DNA of 64,000 nucleotides from Nannocystis punicea (GTDB lineage Bacteria; Myxococcota_A; Polyangia; Nannocystales; Nannocystaceae). Below are positions 18,606 to 27,275 of this stretch, one piece after another; position 1 is the stretch's first letter; every line of letters starts with the position of its first letter. The notes beneath the pieces are model-generated. The model was not told where the DNA came from. It searched no databases and saw only the letters and a program-made list of their open reading frames with translations. The stretch covers positions 11,548,001 to 11,612,000 of the forward strand of contig NZ_CP114040.1 of NCBI RefSeq assembly GCF_026965555.1, given 5' to 3'. Both the position numbers and the translations under genes were made by a program.

Positions 18606-18639
18606 TCAAGGGACATGTCGTATTCGACATGTCCCTTGA
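18606..18639. terminator. Perfect 15-bp inverted repeat with 4-base loop
   Basis: TCAAGGGACATGTCG, then TATT, then its exact reverse complement. It lies 40 bp after the GNAT stop. There is no long T-tract, so intrinsic termination is possible but not certain. The core GGGACATGTC relates it to the dispersed hairpin family. Confidence 0.7.
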
Positions 18640-19012
18640 TGATGCCCATCAGGCACCTCCGATCCGGACGGCGTCCGACTCGAGCCCAGGGACCGAGGAA
18701 TCTGCCGACCACGGGCAACGAGCACGACAGGCAGGTCGCGGCTGACTTTCCCCATACGCCGACCCTCGCCAGAACACGGAAGCTCCCTGGAGAGCGCCGT
18801 CGTGGCGACGGACCACGACAGCCGTGCCGCTATCGCCTGCACTCGAGTTCAGCACGACCGCAGTAGCCGCCCCCCGCCGCCGGACCCGGGTCCTGGACCG
18901 CTCGCCGAACTCGCCCTCCGCGGCCGTGATGACCGCGCTCGGAACCGCTGTCGTCGCCCGCTCGTGCCCGGCGGGTCGACGACGCCGGCCTCTCGACGGT
19001 CGCACGAATGGA

Positions 19013-19030
19013 CATGTCCCAAAGGACATG
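19013..19030. repeat. Hairpin CATGTCC-CAAA-GGACATG
   Basis: A perfect 7-bp stem with a 4-base loop, followed by CCTTTTGG, 55 bp beyond the stop of the minus-strand gene ending at 19085. It is an exact member of the TGTCC-N4-GGACA family and is placed as a terminator would be. Confidence 0.8.
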
Positions 19031-19084
19031 CCTTTTGGATCTCGTCCCGAGTGATGCTCGCGCCCATTCGGGCGCGCACTCGCC

Positions 19085-21898
19085 TCAGACCGGCTTCGGT
19101 CCGGGTGCGCCGTCGAGCGCGTCGAGCAGCGAGTCCCACTCCGCGTCGTCCGCGGCTCCCGCGACCGGCGAGGCCTCCGGCGCCACCGCAGGCGGCGCGG
19201 CCGACACGACCGGCGGGGCCACGCTCGGCGCTTTCGCCACTGGCGGCAACGAGCCGCCCGCGAGGAGCGGCGGAGCCAGCACCGGGGCGGCCGGAATCAC
19301 CGGCGCCACCACCGGAGCCACCGGAATCACCGGCACGCCAGGAGCCCCCACGGGCGCGCTGGGAGCCCGCGGCGTACCCAAAGCCCCCACGGGCGCGCCC
19401 AGGCTCCCCGGCGCCGCAGGAGCCGCCACGGGCACGCTGGGAGCCACGGGCGCGCCCAGGCTCCCCGGCGCCGCAGGAGCCGCCACGGGCACGCTCGGAG
19501 CCCGTGGCGTGCCAATCCCCGGCGCCGCAGGAGCAGGCACGCTCGGAGCCCGTGCCCCCGCCGGCGCCACCGGGGTCGGTACGGGCGCTGTCGGGATCCC
19601 GGACCCTCCTGCGAGCGTCGCCGGCTTCGGCCCCGCAGTCGGGGCGATCGGCCCCGCCGTCCCCGGCGTCGGCGTGGCTGCTCCGACCCCCGGCACCGAC
19701 GCGATGGACCCCGCGGAGGGCTGATTCGCCCCGGCCGGGAAGCCGAGCGGCGGACGCCCGCCCGGGCTGCCACCCACGGGCAAGCCGCCAGCTGCGGGCG
19801 GCTTCGCCAGCGGCACCGAGAACGCCGGCGGCTTCACCCCTGCCGCCGGCGACGGCCCGGACGTGCCCGGCCGCCCGACTCCGACGCCCGGCCCTGCCGG
19901 CGGCGCCCCGGGGTGCCCGAACAACGACCCTGCCGGCGGCGCCCCGCCGGCCCGCGTCGCTCCGCCCCCCGGCGCAGGCTCGCCCGGGGAGACGCCCGCA
20001 GGCTTCGCCGGAGCGCTCGCTTCGACCCTGTCCCCAAGGACAGGCAAGCCGGCTCCGGCCGCCTCGGCGAGGCCTGCCCCTCCGACCCTGTCCCCGCGGA
20101 CAGCCCCGGCCGAAGTCACCGGCTCGCCAGACCCTGCCCCTTCGACCATGTCCCCACGGACAGCCCCAGAACCGGCCCCTTCGATCCCGCGGATGCTCCC
20201 AGCCGAGATCACCGGTTCGCCAGAACCCGCCCCTTCGACCCTGTCCCCACGGATCGCCACCGAGCCGCTCGCCTGCCCTCGCGCAGCCTCGCCCGCCAGC
20301 ACCGCGACTCCCGGCCCGCCAGAACCTGCCCCTTCGACCCTGTCCCCACGGACATCGACCTTCGCCCCCGAGCCGCTCGCCTGCCCTCGCGCAGCCTCGC
20401 CCGCCAGCGCCACTGCCGGCCCGCCAGACCCTGCCCCTTCGACCCTGTCCTCACGGACATCGACCTTCGCCACCGAGCCGCTCGCCTGCCCTCGCGCGGC
20501 CTCGCCCGCCAGCGCAGCGCCTGCCGGCTTCACCGCAGCCGTCTCCGCGCGCTTCGCATCCGGCTTTCCCGACCTGTCCGCAGAGACAGCCGCCACCTTC
20601 GCCTCGGGCTTGCTCACTGCCCGGGTCGCGCTGCGCGGCGGCGTGCTCGTCGCTCGCTGGGTCACGCGGCGCTCCGCCTTGGCCGCGCGACGGGCCGCTC
20701 GCCGCTCCTCACGGCGGACATTTCGCTTCCCGCGCGGCTTCTCGACCTCGCGCTCCGCCCGCTCCGCCCCGACCGCCTCTGCCGGGCCCACCGGCAGCGC
20801 CAGCACCACCCCGCCCGCGACCGGCGCCCCGCTCGTCGCCCGCGCCTCCCCGGCCTCGCTCCCTCTCGCGACCGCGACCGCGCCCGCGTTCGACCGCGCC
20901 GAGACCTTCCCGGCCCGATCGCCCGCGCCCTGCCGCGGCCCCTTCGAGCCCTCGCCTGCGGCCTGTCCTTTCGCACCTGCCCCAGGCGACATGTCCTTCG
21001 CGCCATCCTTGCGCTCGGTCGCCCGCGCCTCGTGCTTGCGCGCCCGCTTCTCGCTCGCCTTCACCGCCGGCCGCAGCAGCCGCCGCGCCCGCTCGACCAG
21101 CGCCTGCGCCAGCTTGTCGGGCGCCGCATCGAGCCCCGCCTCCGCGCCGCGCAGGGCCGACAGCGCCGACTCCGACGCGCCTGCGCGTTGCTCGAGCAGC
21201 GCGCGGGTCGCCAGCACCCGCGGCGTCGCGCCGAGCGCCGCCTGGGCCGCGTCGAGCTCGGCCCGGACCTCGTCCGCCCGCGGCTTTCCGGCCAGCAGCT
21301 GGGCCGCGGCCAGATGCAACTGGTCCCACGGTCCGACCGCCTGGCGCTTCACCAGCGACTGCAGCAGGTCTCGCGCCTGCTCGGGCGCGTCGGCGATCAG
21401 CAGCGCGTGCGCCTGCGCCGACACGATCCCCGCCGGCGGATCGCCCATCAACCCGGCCAGCCGCGCCGACTCCGTCAGCGCCTTCGCCGACGCCCGCCCG
21501 TCGCCGCGCACCAGGTGCAGCCGCCCTTCTTGCAGGGCCGTCCACGCGAACGGCGCGAACCAGCGCACCCGTCGCTGCCCGCGGAGCGCGTCGAGCAGCC
21601 CCGGCGCGGTGCTCGGCGTCGCCGCCAGCACCGCCCGCTCGAGCGGACCGAGCAGCCCCTGCACGATCACCGGGAACAGCGCGAACCACAGCGTCGCCCC
21701 CGCGAACAGCCCCCAGAACACCGGCCCACGCGGCGCGAACAGCAGCGCCCCCGCGATCACCACCACCGGCACGTAGATCCGCGCCGCCGCCGAGGTCACC
21801 GGCCGCTTCGAGCGGAGCCACAGCGTGGCGGGCAGGGGGGTCCGCACGGGCTCGGGCGGGGCGGCAGAGTTCGGGGCAAGATCGCTCACGGAGGCCAA
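19085..21898 (-). CDS. Large Ala/Gly/Pro-rich membrane protein with internal repeats
   Basis: A 937-residue protein not matched to a named family. Residues 40-85 contain two closely spaced hydrophobic segments (around VPVVVIAGALLFAP and FWGLFAGATLWFALF). Residues 100-270 are a helical, TPR-like soluble region (LLDALRGQRR, ALLIADAPEQARDLLQSL). After about 280 the protein is low complexity: first Lys/Arg/Ala-rich (KRARKHEARATERKDG), then Gly/Ala/Ser repeats built on AARGQASGS and DRVEGAGSGGP, then Pro/Ala/Val/Gly repeats (APAAPGSLGAP). The 105-108-bp repeats each contain the TGTCC-N4-GGACA hairpin, read in frame as D-R-V-E-G. The acidic C-terminus is DDAEWDSLLDALDG. I infer a membrane-anchored protein with a flexible extension; function unknown. 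Confidence 0.75.
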   Translation of the reverse strand: MASVSDLAPNSAAPPEPVRTPLPATLWLRSKRPVTSAAARIYVPVVVIAGALLFAPRGPVFWGLFAGATLWFALFPVIVQGLLGPLERAVLAATPSTAPGLLDALRGQRRVRWFAPFAWTALQEGRLHLVRGDGRASAKALTESARLAGLMGDPPAGIVSAQAHALLIADAPEQARDLLQSLVKRQAVGPWDQLHLAAAQLLAGKPRADEVRAELDAAQAALGATPRVLATRALLEQRAGASESALSALRGAEAGLDAAPDKLAQALVERARRLLRPAVKASEKRARKHEARATERKDGAKDMSPGAGAKGQAAGEGSKGPRQGAGDRAGKVSARSNAGAVAVARGSEAGEARATSGAPVAGGVVLALPVGPAEAVGAERAEREVEKPRGKRNVRREERRAARRAAKAERRVTQRATSTPPRSATRAVSKPEAKVAAVSADRSGKPDAKRAETAAVKPAGAALAGEAARGQASGSVAKVDVREDRVEGAGSGGPAVALAGEAARGQASGSGAKVDVRGDRVEGAGSGGPGVAVLAGEAARGQASGSVAIRGDRVEGAGSGEPVISAGSIRGIEGAGSGAVRGDMVEGAGSGEPVTSAGAVRGDRVGGAGLAEAAGAGLPVLGDRVEASAPAKPAGVSPGEPAPGGGATRAGGAPPAGSLFGHPGAPPAGPGVGVGRPGTSGPSPAAGVKPPAFSVPLAKPPAAGGLPVGGSPGGRPPLGFPAGANQPSAGSIASVPGVGAATPTPGTAGPIAPTAGPKPATLAGGSGIPTAPVPTPVAPAGARAPSVPAPAAPGIGTPRAPSVPVAAPAAPGSLGAPVAPSVPVAAPAAPGSLGAPVGALGTPRAPSAPVGAPGVPVIPVAPVVAPVIPAAPVLAPPLLAGGSLPPVAKAPSVAPPVVSAAPPAVAPEASPVAGAADDAEWDSLLDALDGAPGPKPV
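20027..20580. repeat. Run of dispersed hairpins inside coding repeats
   Basis: Exact TGTCC-N4-GGACA copies start at 20029, 20089, 20149, 20341 and 20446, with loops CCAA, CCGC, CCAC, CCAC and TCAC. Near copies lie near 20241 and 20574. Three belong to 105-108-bp direct repeats (anchor GAGCCGCTCGCCTGCC at 20262, 20370 and 20475), so hairpin and coding repeat have been copied together. Confidence 0.85.
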
Positions 21899-22169
21899 TT
21901 CCAGGGCGAACTTGCCCCAACACCCCCGGCGTACGCAAGCGCGCGTCTACCGTCCCTTTGCCCCATCACCTCACCGCCGGTCCCGCGATTCGACCCGGGC
22001 GACTGCACCCTGCGAATCGCGGAGCCGCATCCTGCCCATCGCCCGCCACGACCTCTCGTCGCCACTCGAGCCCTCGCCAGTCACCCGAACTCCGCCCGCC
22101 CACGACGACGCATCCTCGCGGCTTTCCCCCCTCACTGCCCCTCGGGCCACCGCCCTTGCGCCCGCTCTT

Positions 22170-22604
22170 TCACGGCGGCGCGCAGATGTCGCGATTCTCG
22201 CTCCCTCCGCCCGACGAGCGGCAGCCTGCGCCGGGGCCGGCGTGCATCAGGCAATACGCCGCCGGGTCCGCCCCGGCCAGCGAGTCGGCCTCGCAGCTCA
22301 CCCAGCAGCGCTTCGTCGCGTCATTCGCCAGCGGCGTGCAGACGTAAGAAACCGCCGGCTCGCACTCGCCGTCGATCGCGCAACAATCCTCGTCCGTCTC
22401 GCACGTGTGCGTGCAATAGCCATCCTCGAATTTGGTCTCGCAAAAGACGGTCCCGAGCAGCGCGTGATCGATCTCGGGGTAGCAATCCGCCGCCTCCACG
22501 CACAGCGCCCCGGTCGGCTGTTCGGACGAGGGCGGCTCCCCGCAGGCGAACCCCAGGATCGCCGCCGTCATCGTGCTCGTGAGCCATCGAGTCGCTCTGC
22601 GCAT
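22170..22604 (-). CDS. Cys-rich secreted lipoprotein
   Basis: A 144-residue protein starting at the ATG complementary to 22602-22604. The N-terminus (MRRATRWLTS, then a hydrophobic stretch ending ILGFAC) looks like a lipoprotein signal, though GFAC is a weak lipobox. The mature part has about a dozen cysteines, in pairs such as CETDEDCC, CTHTC and CWVSC, and ends GSENRDICAPP. It is probably disulfide-bonded outside the cytoplasm. Small Cys-rich proteins of this kind with T-D-E-D-C segments are common in Nannocystaceae, but I know no function. It lies 271 bp from the neighbouring minus-strand gene and is divergent from the beta-helix lipoprotein to its right. Confidence 0.75.
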   Translation of the reverse strand: MRRATRWLTSTMTAAILGFACGEPPSSEQPTGALCVEAADCYPEIDHALLGTVFCETKFEDGYCTHTCETDEDCCAIDGECEPAVSYVCTPLANDATKRCWVSCEADSLAGADPAAYCLMHAGPGAGCRSSGGGSENRDICAPP

Positions 22605-22851
22605 GCGGGCCGACGCTACTCCGGCCCGCATTCGCCTGCCAGACCGCATCCGCGGACCTCTCGTCAATCGGCCGATCGCGCGATTGCCACGACGTCCCAC
22701 CATTGCCGCCGGCGCGCTCCTGCGATTCTCGCCCTCGCTCCTCCCGAGAATCTCCCCGAGCCCGCGGAACCGCCCGCACCGCGTTCGCGCCGTTCCCTTG
22801 TCGCCTCGATCCCCCGCGCCGCCGCGGCCGTGCACGCGGTACCTTCGCCGC

Positions 22852-24618
22852 ATGCAGCAGCTCAAGCTCGGCCTCGCGTTCCTCGCCGCCCTCGCGGCCT
22901 GCGGCGACAGCGGCGCCGTCATGCCCGAAGGGACAGGTTCCGGCGATCCCAGCGGCAGTCCCACCGGCGAGCCGACCAGCGCGCCGACCGGCAGCGACGG
23001 CACCACCGCCGATCCGACCGACACCGGCGCCACCGCGACCGGCGGCCCGACGAGCGACGCCTCGACCGGCGACCCGACCACCGCCGATCCGACCGACACC
23101 GGCGATCCGCCCCCGCCGCCGCCCGCGGGCATCTGCGACGTCCCGGTCGACCTCGTCGACACCTCGAGCCCCACCGCGGTCGTCGGCGACGGCACCGCGC
23201 AGAGCTGCACCGAGGCCGCGCTGGCCAGCGCAGTCGCCGGCGGCGGCGTCGTCACCTTCGACTGCGGCGGCCCGGTCACCATCACCCTCGCGCAGGCGCT
23301 GAAGATCACCGGCGACCTCGTCCTCGACGGCGACCACGAGGTCACTTTGTCCGGCGGCGGGGTCACGCGGATCCTCGACATGAACACCAGCAACTTCGAG
23401 TCGCAGGGTCCGAACCTCACCGTCCAGCGGCTGCGCTTCATCGACGGCAAGTCCAGCGGCACCGAGACCCCGCTCGGCACCGACGTCGACGGCGGCGGCG
23501 GAGCCATCTTCCACCTCGGCGGCAACGTCACCGCCATCGACAGCACCTTCGAGAACAACGAGGCCGCCACCTGGGGCCCCGACGTCGCCGGCGGCGCGAT
23601 CTACGGCATCGGCGTCGGCGCCACCACCGTCGTCGGTTGCACATTCAACAACAACCGCGCGGCCAACGGAGGGGCGCTCGGGGCCCTCCACACCGCGCTC
23701 ACCATCGTCAACTCCACCTTCACCGCCAACGAGGCCACCGGGCGCGGCGCCAACTACATCGACATGATGGGCCAGCAGGCCGGCAACGGCGGCAACGGCG
23801 GCGCCATCGTCATGGACGGCAGCGGCCGCGAGCTCACCATCTGCGGCGCCACCGTCCACGGCAACAAGGGCGGCGCTTTCGGGGCCGCCCTGTTCCGCAC
23901 CGGCTACGAGGGCGAGCCCACGAACATCGATCGCAGCACCTTCGCCGACAACGAGATCCCCGACCACGACGACGACGACTCGCCGAGCAGCGGCGCGCTC
24001 TACATTCAGGGCACCGCCGTCACGCTGAGCAATTCGACCATCTCCGGCAACAAGGCCCGCGGCTCCGCCGGCGTGTGGATCCTCGGCCACGGGGCCCAGC
24101 CCGCCGTCGCCGATCTGACCAACGTCACCATCACCGGCAATTCGACCTGGCCGCAGGCCGACTTCACGACGCGCGGGATCGGTGCCGGCCTCACCATCGG
24201 CGACGGCACCTCCGGCACGATCCTCAATTGCACGATCGCCGGCAACGACGCGCAATTCGGCTCCGGCATCCTGCGCGTCACCCCGCTCGTGGTCCGCAAC
24301 ACCATCATCAGCAACAACGCCGAGAATCAGTACACCCCGCTCAATTGCACCGGCTCGATGTTCGCCAGCCCGCCGGGCACCGGCGATCACAACATCCAGT
24401 GGCCGAACGGCCTCCAGGACGACATGGACTGCACGCCGGGGATCTCCCGCGTCGACCCGCTCCTCGGCGAACTGGCCGACAACGGCGGCCCGACCCGAAC
24501 GATCGCCCCGCTCGCCGGCAGCCCCGCCCTCGCGGCCGGCAGCGACTGCCCGCCCACCGATCAGCGCGGCGAACCCCGCGCCGATCCGTGCACCCTCGGC
24601 GCGCTCGAAATGCAGTGA
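22852..24618 (+). CDS. Right-handed beta-helix lipoprotein (choice-of-anchor Q type)
   Basis: A 588-residue secreted lipoprotein. The signal peptide MQQLKLGLAFLAALAAC ends in the lipobox LAAC. Residues 20-95 are a Thr/Gly/Asp/Pro linker (repeats of TADPTDTGD). From about 115 the sequence is built from short parallel beta-helix coils: FDCGGPVTITLAQALKITGD, then many N-N or N-S-T turns (IVNSTFTANEA, LSNSTISGNKA, LNCTIAGNDA). The end, DPLLGELADNGGPTRTIAPLAGSPA, followed by DQRGEPR and GALE, is the classic 'choice-of-anchor Q' C-terminus of outer-surface beta-helix proteins. A polysaccharide-binding or adhesive role is inferred from fold only. A hairpin half-site, CCCGAAGGGACAGG, occurs near 22926. 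Confidence 0.85.
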   Translation: MQQLKLGLAFLAALAACGDSGAVMPEGTGSGDPSGSPTGEPTSAPTGSDGTTADPTDTGATATGGPTSDASTGDPTTADPTDTGDPPPPPPAGICDVPVDLVDTSSPTAVVGDGTAQSCTEAALASAVAGGGVVTFDCGGPVTITLAQALKITGDLVLDGDHEVTLSGGGVTRILDMNTSNFESQGPNLTVQRLRFIDGKSSGTETPLGTDVDGGGGAIFHLGGNVTAIDSTFENNEAATWGPDVAGGAIYGIGVGATTVVGCTFNNNRAANGGALGALHTALTIVNSTFTANEATGRGANYIDMMGQQAGNGGNGGAIVMDGSGRELTICGATVHGNKGGAFGAALFRTGYEGEPTNIDRSTFADNEIPDHDDDDSPSSGALYIQGTAVTLSNSTISGNKARGSAGVWILGHGAQPAVADLTNVTITGNSTWPQADFTTRGIGAGLTIGDGTSGTILNCTIAGNDAQFGSGILRVTPLVVRNTIISNNAENQYTPLNCTGSMFASPPGTGDHNIQWPNGLQDDMDCTPGISRVDPLLGELADNGGPTRTIAPLAGSPALAAGSDCPPTDQRGEPRADPCTLGALEMQ

Positions 24619-24799
24619 CTCCACCGACGACAGGACGCCGACCGACGCATTCATCGACGATTGGCCCGAGCGCGCGCCCGGGGCATCCTCGCCAATCACC
24701 GCAGGTGATCGACCGAAGTCAGCGCCGCGGCGCGCTCCGGGAAGAGCGCCCGCGACGATGCGTGCTCGCGGCGATCCGCGGGGATCGCCGCGACCCCGC

Positions 24800-25318
24800 T
24801 CACAGGCGCACGAGGCCGGTGCGGAGCATGTACACGAAGCGGCGCCGCTGCTCCTCGGCGAGCAGCGCGTGGATCTTGCCCACCGCCACCTGCACGGCCT
24901 TCTGCACGCGTTCGGCCGAGCGCGTGCGTTCCGCGGCGATCTGGGCCGCGGCGGCGTCGTCGAACGTCTCGGCGGCCAGCAGGTCGGCGTAGCTGCCGCT
25001 GGTGCGCCGCAGGTCGAGCTCGGCCTGGGCGCGCTCGACCTTGAGGCCGTCGAGGATCACCGCCAATTCGCTGACCTGGCGCTCGTCGAGCCCGAGCTTG
25101 TAGGCCAGGAAGCGCAGCGGCCGGCGCACGCCGAACGGACCGCCGCCCCAGAAGAAGCTCTCGGGGCCGCCGCCCTGCTCGCCACCACCACCCTCGTCAT
25201 GGTCGCCGCAGCGACCTCTACCGAAACCACCACAATGACGGGCGTGCTCGTGCCCGTAATGCCGCGACGCGGCCACCCGGCGGGCAAACCCGCGCCACGC
25301 AGAGAACCAGGGATGCAT
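24800..25318 (-). CDS. Spy/CpxP-like (LTxxQ-type) protein
   Basis: A 172-residue protein. Residues 20-60 are Gly/His-rich (HYGHEHARHCGGFGRGRCGDHDEGGGG), which could bind metal ions. Residues 75-165 form a long helical region with the periodic Leu/Gln/Arg pattern of the Spy/CpxP/ZraP family: LGLDERQVSELAVILDGLK, then a helical hairpin ending LLAEEQRRRFVYML, where AEEQRRRF matches the L-T-x-x-Q motif. Family members are envelope chaperones or metal-stress sensors. No clear signal peptide is visible, so this copy may start elsewhere or be non-canonical. The gene stands alone, in tandem with the upstream minus-strand cupin gene (192-bp gap). Confidence 0.7.
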   Translation of the reverse strand: MHPWFSAWRGFARRVAASRHYGHEHARHCGGFGRGRCGDHDEGGGGEQGGGPESFFWGGGPFGVRRPLRFLAYKLGLDERQVSELAVILDGLKVERAQAELDLRRTSGSYADLLAAETFDDAAAAQIAAERTRSAERVQKAVQVAVGKIHALLAEEQRRRFVYMLRTGLVRL

Positions 25319-25510
25319 GATTGTCGCTTTCTGCCGGGGCTCTCGCTCCCGGCGCTGTCCGGACCGCGCGGGCGACCTGCCTCGCGCGTCCTCGGAGTAT
25401 TCGGCCCGGACCCACGCCTGTCAACCGGCGCCGACGGACAATGCCGCCGATGGCGCGGCGGGCTCTGCCGCGCGTGAGGGTACGGGTCGGCGCGCGGTCG
25501 GCGAATGGGG

Positions 25511-26527
25511 TCAGCCGGGCTTGTACCACTCGAAGTCGTTGGGCCACACGAAGTTGTTGAACGCCACGCTGATGCTGAGGTCGAGCGCGCGCACGTGGTG
25601 CCACCAGCCGACCGGCAGGAACAGCGCCTCGCCCGGCAGCAGCACCTCGTCGAAGCCGAACGCCTCCGCCAGCTCCGGGCTCGGCAGCTCCGGGTCGAGC
25701 GTGCTGTAGACCCCGCGCGCCGCCGCCAGCAATTGCGGCTGGTCGGGCGGGTACAGGCGGAAGCGTTTGCGACCGACCACCTGGAAGAACAGGATGTTCG
25801 ACGTGTCGTGGTGCAGCGACGTCACGGTCCCCGCCGGCCCGAACCACAGCGCCCCGCAGCTCGCGCTGCGCGACGCGTCGAAGTAACCGGCCGGCAGCGT
25901 GACGTCCTCGAGCAGCCCCGCGAGCCCCGGCCGGGCCAGGTTGCGGTTGTTGGCGATCAGGTACAGGTCGTTCGTCTCCCCGGCCGCGAGCACCCGATCG
26001 ACGTAGTCGGCCAGAGTCGTCGGCCGCACGTGCTCTTTGAAGCGCACGTCGGGGTCGTCGTCGGCCGCGCGACCGATCGACATCTCGATCTCCGCAGGCC
26101 CGAAGCGCTCGCGCAGGTCCGCCGGGCTCCAGCGCGAGAACGCCGGCCAGCGCGGCACCACGTCGGTGAAGATCGCCGGCGTCCCGGTCGCCCAGTAGCT
26201 CTTCAAAAACTCCTGCGGCGACGGCAACGCCCGCCGCTCGATCGAAGGCGACGTCGCCCGCAGCGCCCGCCGCAGCCGCCCCGCCAGCGCCTCGCGCCGC
26301 AGCCCCGCCGTCGCCGCCCGCGCCCCCGCCAGCTCGGCCGAGCCGCGCGCCCCCGCCAGCGCCCCCGCGATCACCTCCTGCGGCACCCCGCGTTCCGCCA
26401 GCGCCGCCCGGATCGCCGCCTCCCCGGCCCCGCGCAGCAGGTTCTCGACCAGCCACGCCCGGTACGCCGGCGACAGCGTCGCCCGCCCGCGTCGCGTCGA
26501 CAATTTTTTAAGTGCTCTCACGGCCAT
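25511..26527 (-). CDS. JmjC-like cupin (2-oxoglutarate/Fe(II) oxygenase-like)
   Basis: A 338-residue protein of the cupin_8/JmjC group. The double-stranded beta-helix carries the iron-binding H-x-D in TSLHHDTSNILF (about residue 235) and the distal His in LPVGWWHHVRAL (about 310), with a Lys/Arg-rich strand RKRFRLYPP between. Residues 1-90 are a helical N-terminal extension (AYRAWLVENLLRGAGEAAI) seen in many bacterial homologues. Such enzymes hydroxylate protein side chains or small molecules; the target is unknown. The start codon lies within an unusual AT-rich patch (26504-26560) belonging to the ACATG repeat cluster, so expression signals and repeat are intertwined. Confidence 0.85.
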   Translation of the reverse strand: MAVRALKKLSTRRGRATLSPAYRAWLVENLLRGAGEAAIRAALAERGVPQEVIAGALAGARGSAELAGARAATAGLRREALAGRLRRALRATSPSIERRALPSPQEFLKSYWATGTPAIFTDVVPRWPAFSRWSPADLRERFGPAEIEMSIGRAADDDPDVRFKEHVRPTTLADYVDRVLAAGETNDLYLIANNRNLARPGLAGLLEDVTLPAGYFDASRSASCGALWFGPAGTVTSLHHDTSNILFFQVVGRKRFRLYPPDQPQLLAAARGVYSTLDPELPSPELAEAFGFDEVLLPGEALFLPVGWWHHVRALDLSISVAFNNFVWPNDFEWYKPG

Positions 26528-26778
26528 GTTCTTACGGACATGTTCTTCAAAGCATGCTCCAAGAGATCACGGGCTCAGGGGCGGTCCTGCGCGCGGCGCG
26601 CCGCGCCGACCCTCTCGACGATGCTCTCTTGGACATGTTCTTAAAGACATTCTCTTTAACACATGCTCGAAAGAGCCACTGACCGACGGCGGCATCGCGG
26701 GGATCGACCAGACACACCCGGGGCGCCGGAACCAGCGCACATGCTCTCTTGGACATGTCCATTAAATAAACAGAGAAA
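26504..26778. repeat. AT-rich ACATG repeat cluster
   Basis: A compact set of related sequences in an otherwise very GC-rich context. The 18-mer ATGCTCTCTTGGACATGT occurs at 26621 and again at 26741 (spacing 120). AGAGATCACGG and AGAAATCACGG follow at about 26563 and 26773. Several CGGACATGTTC, AGACATTC, ACACATGCTCGAAAGAG and AGCATGCTC half-sites lie between. The layout suggests duplicated hairpin-bearing units between two minus-strand genes. No protein is credible here. Confidence 0.75.
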
Positions 26779-27243
26779 TCACGGGTCCGACGGCTGCGGC
26801 GGCGGCATCGGCGGGATCGCCGTGGTCCCGTCCTCGGTGGTCGTCCCGCTCGTCTCCTCGCCGGTCGTCTGCGGCGGCGGCATCGGCGGCACCACCGTCG
26901 TCCCGGCGGTGTCCTCGGTGGTCGTCCCGCTCGTCTCCTCACCGGTCGACGTCGGCGGCCGCATGGGAGGCACCGCGGTCGTCCCCTCGGTGCCGGACGT
27001 GCCGGTCGTGCCCTCGGTCGGCGTCGGCGGCACCATCGGCGGGATGGCCGTCGTGAACATCGGCGTCACGGTCGGGTCGACCTCGGTCGTCGACGTCGGC
27101 GGCACCGTCGGCGTCTGCGTCGTCTCGCTGGTCTTCTCCTCGCCGCAGGCTGCGGCGCCGAGCGTCACCGCGATCAGCGTCGTGCGCACCAGCGCGGGCC
27201 CCGGGGGCAGCGGCGTCAACCTGGGAGACTTCGGCTCCGTCAT
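26779..27243 (-). CDS. Thr/Pro-rich low-complexity lipoprotein
   Basis: A 154-residue predicted lipoprotein. The start MTEPKSPRLT is followed by a hydrophobic stretch and the lipobox GAA-C (LGAAACGEE). The rest is almost entirely Thr, Pro, Glu, Gly and Met, organised as repeats of about 25 residues built on TAVPPMPPPQ, TTGEETSG and TTTEDGTT. There is no folded domain visible. It may be a surface spacer or the truncated remainder of a longer lipoprotein whose C-terminal domain has been lost. The gene ends inside the ACATG repeat cluster, with the stop at 26779. It lies 33 bp downstream of the DMT transporter on the same strand and may be co-transcribed. Confidence 0.65.
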   Translation of the reverse strand: MTEPKSPRLTPLPPGPALVRTTLIAVTLGAAACGEEKTSETTQTPTVPPTSTTEVDPTVTPMFTTAIPPMVPPTPTEGTTGTSGTEGTTAVPPMRPPTSTGEETSGTTTEDTAGTTVVPPMPPPQTTGEETSGTTTEDGTTAIPPMPPPQPSDP

Positions 27244-27275
27244 CCCAGCCAGGACACGCCGATCGCCCGCGCCTG

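Larger units (their letters stand above)
18567..19084. other. Convergent intergenic region with two strong hairpins
   Basis: This spacer separates the GNAT gene from the convergent low-complexity membrane protein gene. It holds the perfect 15-bp hairpin at 18606-18639 and the TGTCC-CAAA-GGACA hairpin at 19015-19028, one close to each gene end. No further gene is supported. Confidence 0.6.

Noticed and set aside
26504..26778. An insertion sequence in the AT-rich cluster
   Set aside because: There is no transposase frame or terminal inverted repeat with target duplication; only short duplicated hairpin units are present.
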